A DNA stretch of 12,835 bases. Source: Caulobacteraceae bacterium UBA6225. Its GTDB lineage: Bacteria; Pseudomonadota; Alphaproteobacteria; Caulobacterales; Caulobacteraceae. The translations under genes and the position numbers were made by a program. Below, piece by piece: positions 6,967-12,835 of the stretch (positions are counted from its first letter, which is position 1; each line of letters opens with the position of its first letter). The stretch is from positions 24,893-37,727 of the forward strand of contig DJWR01000173.1 in the NCBI GenBank assembly GCA_002441055.1, given 5' to 3'. The notes beneath the pieces are model-generated. The model ran no database searches and was not told the DNA's origin. It worked only from the letters and a program-made list of their open reading frames with translations.

Positions 6967-7266
6967 TCAGGCGGCGGTCTTGGCCTCGGCCAGCTTGGCC
7001 TTCAGCTGACGCTTGATCTTCAGCGCGCGCGGCGAGAGTTGCTCGTCACGGGCCTTGACCAGGAAGACGTCCAGGCCGCCCCGGAAGTCCAGGGTGCGCA
7101 GGGCCGCATTGCTGATGCGCAGTCGGAAGGACTGGCCCAGGGCTTCGGACTGCAGCGTAGCCGGAGACAAGGCCGGCAGGAACCGACGCTTGGTCTTGAT
7201 ATTCGAGTGGCTGACATTGTGACCGATCATCGGACCAACGCCAGTGAGTTCGCAACGGCGCGACAT
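6967..7266 (-). CDS. rpmB: 50S ribosomal protein L28
   Basis: Structural protein of the large ribosomal subunit, 99 residues, matching the long alphaproteobacterial form of L28. The N-terminus MSRRCELTGVGPMIGHNVSH, then NIKTKRRFLP, and later LRISNAALRTLD, are diagnostic. The basic, lysine-rich C-terminus contacts rRNA. ATG at 7266 is set by homology, with GAAGG 9 bases upstream; the frame stays open further upstream, but that part is leader. The gene is a single unit on the minus strand with its own promoter at 7329-7358 and terminator at 6912-6941. Its short leader contains a terminator-like hairpin, listed separately. Confidence 0.97.
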   Translation of the reverse strand: MSRRCELTGVGPMIGHNVSHSNIKTKRRFLPALSPATLQSEALGQSFRLRISNAALRTLDFRGGLDVFLVKARDEQLSPRALKIKRQLKAKLAEAKTAA

Positions 7267-7291
7267 GGTGTTCAACCTTCGCGTGGAAACC

Positions 7292-7316
7292 AAAAAGCGC
7301 GGACCCCGGTCCGCAC
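7292..7316 (-). promoter_or_regulatory. Terminator-like hairpin in the rpmB leader (possible attenuator)
   Basis: On the minus strand, GTGCGGAC and GTCCGCGC form an 8-bp stem (one G-T wobble) around the tetraloop CGGG, immediately followed by TTTTT. It lies between the predicted rpmB start site (about 7322) and the ATG at 7266, with no other promoter visible between it and the gene. rpmB transcripts must therefore read through it. It could be an attenuator, a 5' stabilising hairpin, or a terminator for readthrough from the upstream hydrolase gene. Confidence 0.5.
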
Positions 7317-7328
7317 AAGAGAGCGGGC

Positions 7329-7358
7329 GATATAGGCGAAAGCCTCGGGCGCCGTCAA
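7329..7358 (-). promoter_or_regulatory. rpmB housekeeping promoter
   Basis: On the minus strand TTGACG (7358-7353) and CTATAT (7335-7330) are separated by exactly 17 bases. The -10 context CCTATATC also matches 7 of 8 positions of the Caulobacter housekeeping -10 GCTANAWC. A start near 7322 gives a leader of about 56 bases before the L28 start codon. Confidence 0.75.
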
Positions 7359-7544
7359 GGCGGAGCCGCGACTCCCGTCGCAATCGTCCCGATTATCCCG
7401 CAGACCGCCGGCGCAGGCCCTGCTGGCGCTGCAGCCTTGTGGCCATCCCCGGCGGGGCCTACAATATCTGGTAGGGAACAAAGGCTGAATCCGGCCCCGT
7501 CGCCGATTCGGTCACCCTTTGTTTTGCCCGCGTTCCCACCTCGT
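7359..7544. other. Spacer between the alpha/beta hydrolase gene and the rpmB promoter
   Basis: No gene is supported here. The stretch holds GANTC sites at 7370-7374, 7487-7491 and 7505-7509. The last two form part of a weak imperfect hairpin (7487-7509) that on the minus strand runs into AGCCTTT, a possible weak terminator for the hydrolase gene. Confidence 0.4.
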
Positions 7545-8516
7545 TCAGGAGGCTGGCGGCAGGCTTTCCAGAAAGACGCGCAGATCCTGCGCCGTGCGGT
7601 CGGGTAGTTCCTCCATCGGCACGTGGCCGCCGTCGGCATAGGTGATCAGCCGGGCGCCGGGGATTCCTTGCGCAAAGCCCGCCCCCCGCTCGGCGGGAAT
7701 CACCTGGTCCAGGGCGCCGACCATGACCAGGGTGGGAACCTGAATGGCCGCAAAGGTCTCCGGCGTCACCGCCGTGGCGGCGCCGCGACGGCGGGGGTCG
7801 GTCAGTATGGCCCGGTGGCCCGGCGCCCGGGCCAGCTCCACATAGCGGTCCACCAGCTCCGGCGTGACCAGGGCCTCATCCCCGTAAGCCTGGCGAAGGC
7901 CCCGACCCGCCAGGGGACGTGGATCAAGATTGCGCAGCAGGCTGTGGCCCAAGGGGTTTTCCAAGACCTTGAAGACCATGGGCCGGCTGTCGCCCTCGCC
8001 TTCCACAGCCGCCGCAGGCCAGCCCGCGGCGTTGACCAGCACGAGCCCGCGCACCTTTTGCGGATGGGCGAGGCCATAACGCCAGGCTACGCCGCCCCCC
8101 ATGGAATTACCCGCCAGCACAAAGGGCGAAAGGCCAAGCTCGGCGGCCACAGCGTCCACCACCGCCACCTGTGCCTCTGGGCTCGACTGATAGCCCTCCG
8201 GCGTCCGGGTCAGGCCGTGACCCGGCAGATCCAGGCTGACCAGCCGGTAGTCATCCTTCAGCCGCGCGACCCAGGGCTCCCAGGCGTGCAGGGAGGCGGC
8301 GAAGCCATGCACCATGACCAGCGTCACCGGGGCCTGCGGATCGCCCTCGTCGCGGTAGTGAACCCGCACCCCGTCCGGCAGCTCAAGATACTGGGAGGTC
8401 GGGCCGCCATAGCGCGCCTCCAGCTCTTCGTAGGGAATGTCCCCGGCCACGCAGGCCGATAGGCACAGGGCCGCCAGTCCGAGGACCGCAAAGCGCAAGG
8501 ATTGAAACACGGTCAA
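7545..8516 (-). CDS. Alpha/beta-fold hydrolase, predicted lipoprotein
   Basis: Serine hydrolase of the alpha/beta fold (Abhydrolase_1 type), 323 residues; substrate unknown. The N-terminus is a lipoprotein signal with lipobox LSAC (Cys22), so the enzyme should be anchored in the envelope. The oxyanion-hole HGF is at 70-72, the nucleophile elbow GNSMGG has Ser138, the probable acid is Asp270 in GALDQ, and His298 in DGGHVP completes the triad. LDLPGHGLT at 95-103 is typical of the fold. The start is TTG at 8516 or GTG at 8510; a G-run at 8521-8526 lies 4 or 10 bases upstream respectively, and both keep the signal peptide. The gene runs toward rpmB with a 278-base gap and looks like its own unit. 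The esterase, peroxidase or lactonase choice cannot be made from sequence. Confidence 0.88.
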   Translation of the reverse strand: MTVFQSLRFAVLGLAALCLSACVAGDIPYEELEARYGGPTSQYLELPDGVRVHYRDEGDPQAPVTLVMVHGFAASLHAWEPWVARLKDDYRLVSLDLPGHGLTRTPEGYQSSPEAQVAVVDAVAAELGLSPFVLAGNSMGGGVAWRYGLAHPQKVRGLVLVNAAGWPAAAVEGEGDSRPMVFKVLENPLGHSLLRNLDPRPLAGRGLRQAYGDEALVTPELVDRYVELARAPGHRAILTDPRRRGAATAVTPETFAAIQVPTLVMVGALDQVIPAERGAGFAQGIPGARLITYADGGHVPMEELPDRTAQDLRVFLESLPPAS

Positions 8517-8610
8517 CTAGCCCCCCATTCAGCGCCGGCGGCGCCCTGCCACAGACCGTTCGGCAAGACCCGCGTTCGGTCAATCATGCCTCAGGGGAAG
8601 GCGATGGCGA

Positions 8611-8841
8611 TCAGGCCCGATTGAAACGGGCGGCGGACCGCCTCTGATACCGGGCCATCATCTTCGGCGCTATGAACCAGCTAAGCGGCATGGAGATCAG
8701 GGCGGTGATCACCACCACCAGCGGGATCGAGATCTGGGCGCTGAGCCCCGGGGCCAGGATGAGCGCGACGATCAGGCCAGCCCCGAACAGGACGGCCTGG
8801 GCCATCGGATAGACCAGCGCCCCCACCATCAAACGGGTCAT
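8611..8841 (-). CDS. Small two-helix membrane protein of unknown function
   Basis: A 76-residue protein with two predicted membrane helices (about 5-30 and 37-57) and a basic C-terminal tail (KMMARYQRRSAARFNRA), which should stay in the cytoplasm by the positive-inside rule. I do not recognise a named family. ATG at 8841 is chosen because the hydrophobic segment begins just after it and AGGAC lies about 7 bases upstream. The frame is open much further upstream, but that part overlaps the divergent helicase gene antisense and looks like a shadow. The gene is separated from the hydrolase gene by 94 bases and from the divergent helicase gene by 102 bases. Hydrophobicity pattern and ribosome site support a real gene. 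Confidence 0.7.
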   Translation of the reverse strand: MTRLMVGALVYPMAQAVLFGAGLIVALILAPGLSAQISIPLVVVITALISMPLSWFIAPKMMARYQRRSAARFNRA

Positions 8842-8943
8842 GAGAGTTGTCCTGTTGCGAAGTTCCACCCTTTCAACGGAAACCCGCCGCCTGGCGTTCC
8901 GGACACGCTTGCCGAGGGCCGATTCGCCCCCCACCTTGAGGCC

Positions 8944-11570
<2,627 letters not shown>

Positions 11571-11574
<4 letters not shown>

Positions 11575-11870
11575 AGCCCGAGGCGGCCGAGGCCGTCGAG
11601 ACCTGCCGGATCGATGTCTGGCTGTGGCGGGCCCGCTTCTTCAAGACCCGCACGCTGGCGGCGGCCTTTGTGGAGAACAAGCGCGTGCGCCTGACTCGCG
11701 CAGGCCAGGAGAACCGGCTGGACAAGCCCTCGCGCACCGTGCGGGCCGGGGACCAACTGGTCTTCGCCATCGGCGGGCAGGTCACGGCGGTGACGGTGGA
11801 GGCCATGGGCGAGCGGCGCGGCCCCCCGGCCGAGGCCCGAACCCTCTATTCACCCTTGCAGATATACTGA
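11571..11870 (+). CDS. S4-domain RNA-binding protein (Hsp15-like)
   Basis: A 99-residue protein with an S4 RNA-binding fold. RIDVWLWRARFFKTRTLA (about 13-30) is the classic S4/Hsp15 entry helix. It is followed by FVENKRVRL and the loop VRAGDQLVFAIGGQ. Hsp15 (HslR) binds 50S subunits carrying stalled nascent chains; a comparable ribosome-recycling role is plausible but untested here. The GTG start at 11571 overlaps the helicase stop (GTGA), so the two are probably translationally coupled and act on RNA together. The product is shorter than E. coli Hsp15, lacking much of its C-terminal extension. Confidence 0.88.
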
Positions 11871-11906
11871 GGCGCATCCGGGGCGAAGACGCGCTAAGCC
11901 CCGTGG

Positions 11907-11935
11907 TTGACAAGGCGCCCCCGGCGCCCTGAAAA
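11907..11935 (+). promoter_or_regulatory. Candidate fdxA promoter
   Basis: A perfect TTGACA (11907-11912) is followed after 17 bases by TGAAAA (11930-11935), a poor -10 (3 of 6). The spacer is itself an inverted repeat, GGCGCC-CCC-GGCGCC (11914-11928), which could be an operator or the end hairpin of the helicase-S4 transcript. It lies about 60 bases before the fdxA ATG. Confidence 0.35.
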
Positions 11936-11995
11936 ACCCGCGCCTTCCAACCCCCCGCGATCCCCGCCAGGGCCGCGACCGGAGTTCTCGACCCG

Positions 11996-12337
11996 ATGAC
12001 CTACATCGTCATGGATCCCTGCATCAAATGTAAGTTCATGGATTGCGTGGAGGTCTGTCCGGTCGACTGTTTCTATGAGGGCGAGAACTTCCTGGCCATC
12101 AATCCGGACGAGTGCATCGACTGCGGCGTGTGCGAGCCCGAATGCCCGGTGGACGCCATCAAGCCCGACACCGAGGATGATCCCGACGGCAAGTGGCTGA
12201 AGATCAATTCGGAATATTCACGCATCTGGCCGAACATCACGGTCAAGGGTGAGCCGCCAGCCGACGCCGAACAGTACGAGCGTGAGACCGGCAAGCTGGA
12301 CAAGTATTTCAGCGAGAAACCCGGCCGCGGGTCCTGA
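11996..12337 (+). CDS. fdxA: Seven-iron ferredoxin FdxA ([3Fe-4S][4Fe-4S])
   Basis: Low-potential electron carrier of 113 residues, homologous to Azotobacter vinelandii ferredoxin I with a +1 offset. Cys9, Cys17 and Cys50 should bind the 3Fe-4S cluster, and Cys21, Cys40, Cys43 and Cys46 the 4Fe-4S cluster. Cys12 and Cys25 correspond to the non-ligand cysteines of that protein. The C-terminal extension with W67 and W79 is typical of this class. ATG 11996 begins the conserved MTYIV; GGAG at 11981-11984 is a rather distant ribosome site (11 bases). It follows the helicase-S4 pair by 125 bases and precedes carD, an order I recall from other alphaproteobacteria. The redox partner is not identifiable from the window. 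Confidence 0.96.
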   Translation: MTYIVMDPCIKCKFMDCVEVCPVDCFYEGENFLAINPDECIDCGVCEPECPVDAIKPDTEDDPDGKWLKINSEYSRIWPNITVKGEPPADAEQYERETGKLDKYFSEKPGRGS

Positions 12338-12342
12338 GCCCT

Positions 12343-12383
12343 AAAGGCCCAGCCCTGGCCCTCCAGGGCCCAAGCCTTTCTTT
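12343..12383 (+). terminator. Intrinsic terminator after fdxA
   Basis: The inner 7-bp stem GCCCTGG / CCAGGGC (12352-12358 and 12363-12369) with loop CCCT sits inside an outer pair AAAGGC / GCCTTT (12343-12348 and 12374-12379). It is followed by CTTTC. It begins 5 bases after the fdxA stop. Confidence 0.7.
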
Positions 12384-12629
12384 CGGCTCATATTTATGGT
12401 ACAGTCACACTTGGCGTGGAGGCAGGCGGCTGTCGTCTGTCCCGTCGTTCAACAGAAGAGCCGTCGCCGGCCGATCACGCCCGCCCAGGGCGAGGGTGTC
12501 TAAAGAGGTTTTCACCGCTCCAGAGCACGTCGGACTTCGCGCCTGCAGCGTCGAGGACCGGTTCGTCCCTGTGAGCGTCGCCTCCGTGACTCCGGATTGG
12601 CCGCCAGGCGCATTTTGAAGGGTCTCGCA
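12384..12629 (+). other. carD upstream/leader region
   Basis: About 246 bases before the carD start with no supported gene. An AT-rich patch at about 12387-12405 (around TATTTATGGTACAGT) is the likeliest promoter zone, which would give a long leader of about 220 bases. One GANTC site (GACTC) lies at about 12587-12592. No clean -35/-10 pair, riboswitch or RNA gene is recognised. Confidence 0.4.
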
Positions 12630-12835
12630 ATGAGCAAGAACGGTCTGGATTTCCAGGTTGGCGATCATGTCGTCTATCCGGCGCACGGCGTCGGTCAGGT
12701 GCAGGCGATCGAGACCCAGGACGTCGCCGGTCTTTCGCTTGAAGTCTATGTGATCACCTTCGACCACGAGAAGATGACCCTCCGCGTGCCCACCGGCAAG
12801 GCGCGCAGCTCTGGCCTCCGCTCCCTGGCCGAAGG
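12630..12835 (+). CDS. carD: CarD/CdnL family RNA polymerase-binding regulator (3' truncated)
   Basis: The first 68 residues of a CarD-family transcription factor, which binds the RNA polymerase beta subunit and stabilises open complexes at rRNA and other growth-related promoters. The Caulobacter relative is called CdnL. Visible is the Tudor-like polymerase-interacting domain: FQVGDHVVYPAHGVGQV (8-24), EVYVITFDHEKMTLRVP (about 38-54) and GLRSL near the edge. ATG 12630 has GAAGGG at 12617-12622, 7 bases upstream. The frame runs open past the window end; the helical DNA-binding C-terminal domain is outside. Confidence 0.95.
   Translation, partial: MSKNGLDFQVGDHVVYPAHGVGQVQAIETQDVAGLSLEVYVITFDHEKMTLRVPTGKARSSGLRSLAE

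Noticed and set aside
12405..12767. Minus-strand 120-codon open frame over the carD leader
   Set aside because: Its N-terminal part is antisense to the start of carD and no ribosome site or domain is evident.

Overview
The window looks like a chromosomal stretch of a GC-rich alphaproteobacterium, most likely Caulobacterales (Caulobacter/Phenylobacterium type). The evidence is the high GC of nearly all genes (43 of 60 bases in 5641-5700), CobS/CobT of the aerobic cobaltochelatase, a SUV3-like helicase followed by an S4 protein, a seven-iron ferredoxin and a CarD/CdnL regulator, an EcfG-type stress promoter, and an rpmB promoter resembling the Caulobacter housekeeping consensus. The genus is inferred, not proven.

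Left third (1-5941): a 5'-truncated cobS ends at a strong bidirectional terminator. Three unrelated small units separate it from cobT: a secreted 103-aa protein (minus strand), a secreted DUF3089 alpha/beta hydrolase (plus) and a 59-aa DUF1328 membrane protein (minus). The DUF1328 gene carries a GGAAC-N17-CGTT element. cobT overlaps a phytase-like lipoprotein gene by ATGA, so the two are probably co-translated. CobS and CobT are the AAA+ and VWA subunits that, with CobN (not in the window), insert cobalt into hydrogenobyrinic acid a,c-diamide.

Middle (5942-8943): a GIY-YIG nuclease gene of clearly lower GC (25 of 60 bases in 6241-6300), probably horizontally acquired, faces rpmB (ribosomal protein L28) across a shared terminator. 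rpmB has a recognisable promoter and, between promoter and start codon, a terminator-like hairpin with a U5 tract. Upstream on the minus strand lie a lipoprotein alpha/beta hydrolase and a 76-aa two-helix membrane protein.

Right third (8944-12835): a SUV3-type RNA helicase overlaps an S4 RNA-binding protein gene (GTGA), followed by fdxA with its own candidate promoter and terminator. A 292-bp gap then leads to a 3'-truncated carD. Most of the window is ordinary core genome. The points worth a second look are the GIY-YIG protein with its unassigned N-terminal domain, the rpmB leader hairpin, the stress-type promoter of the DUF1328 gene, and the coupling of a phytase-like lipoprotein to cobT.
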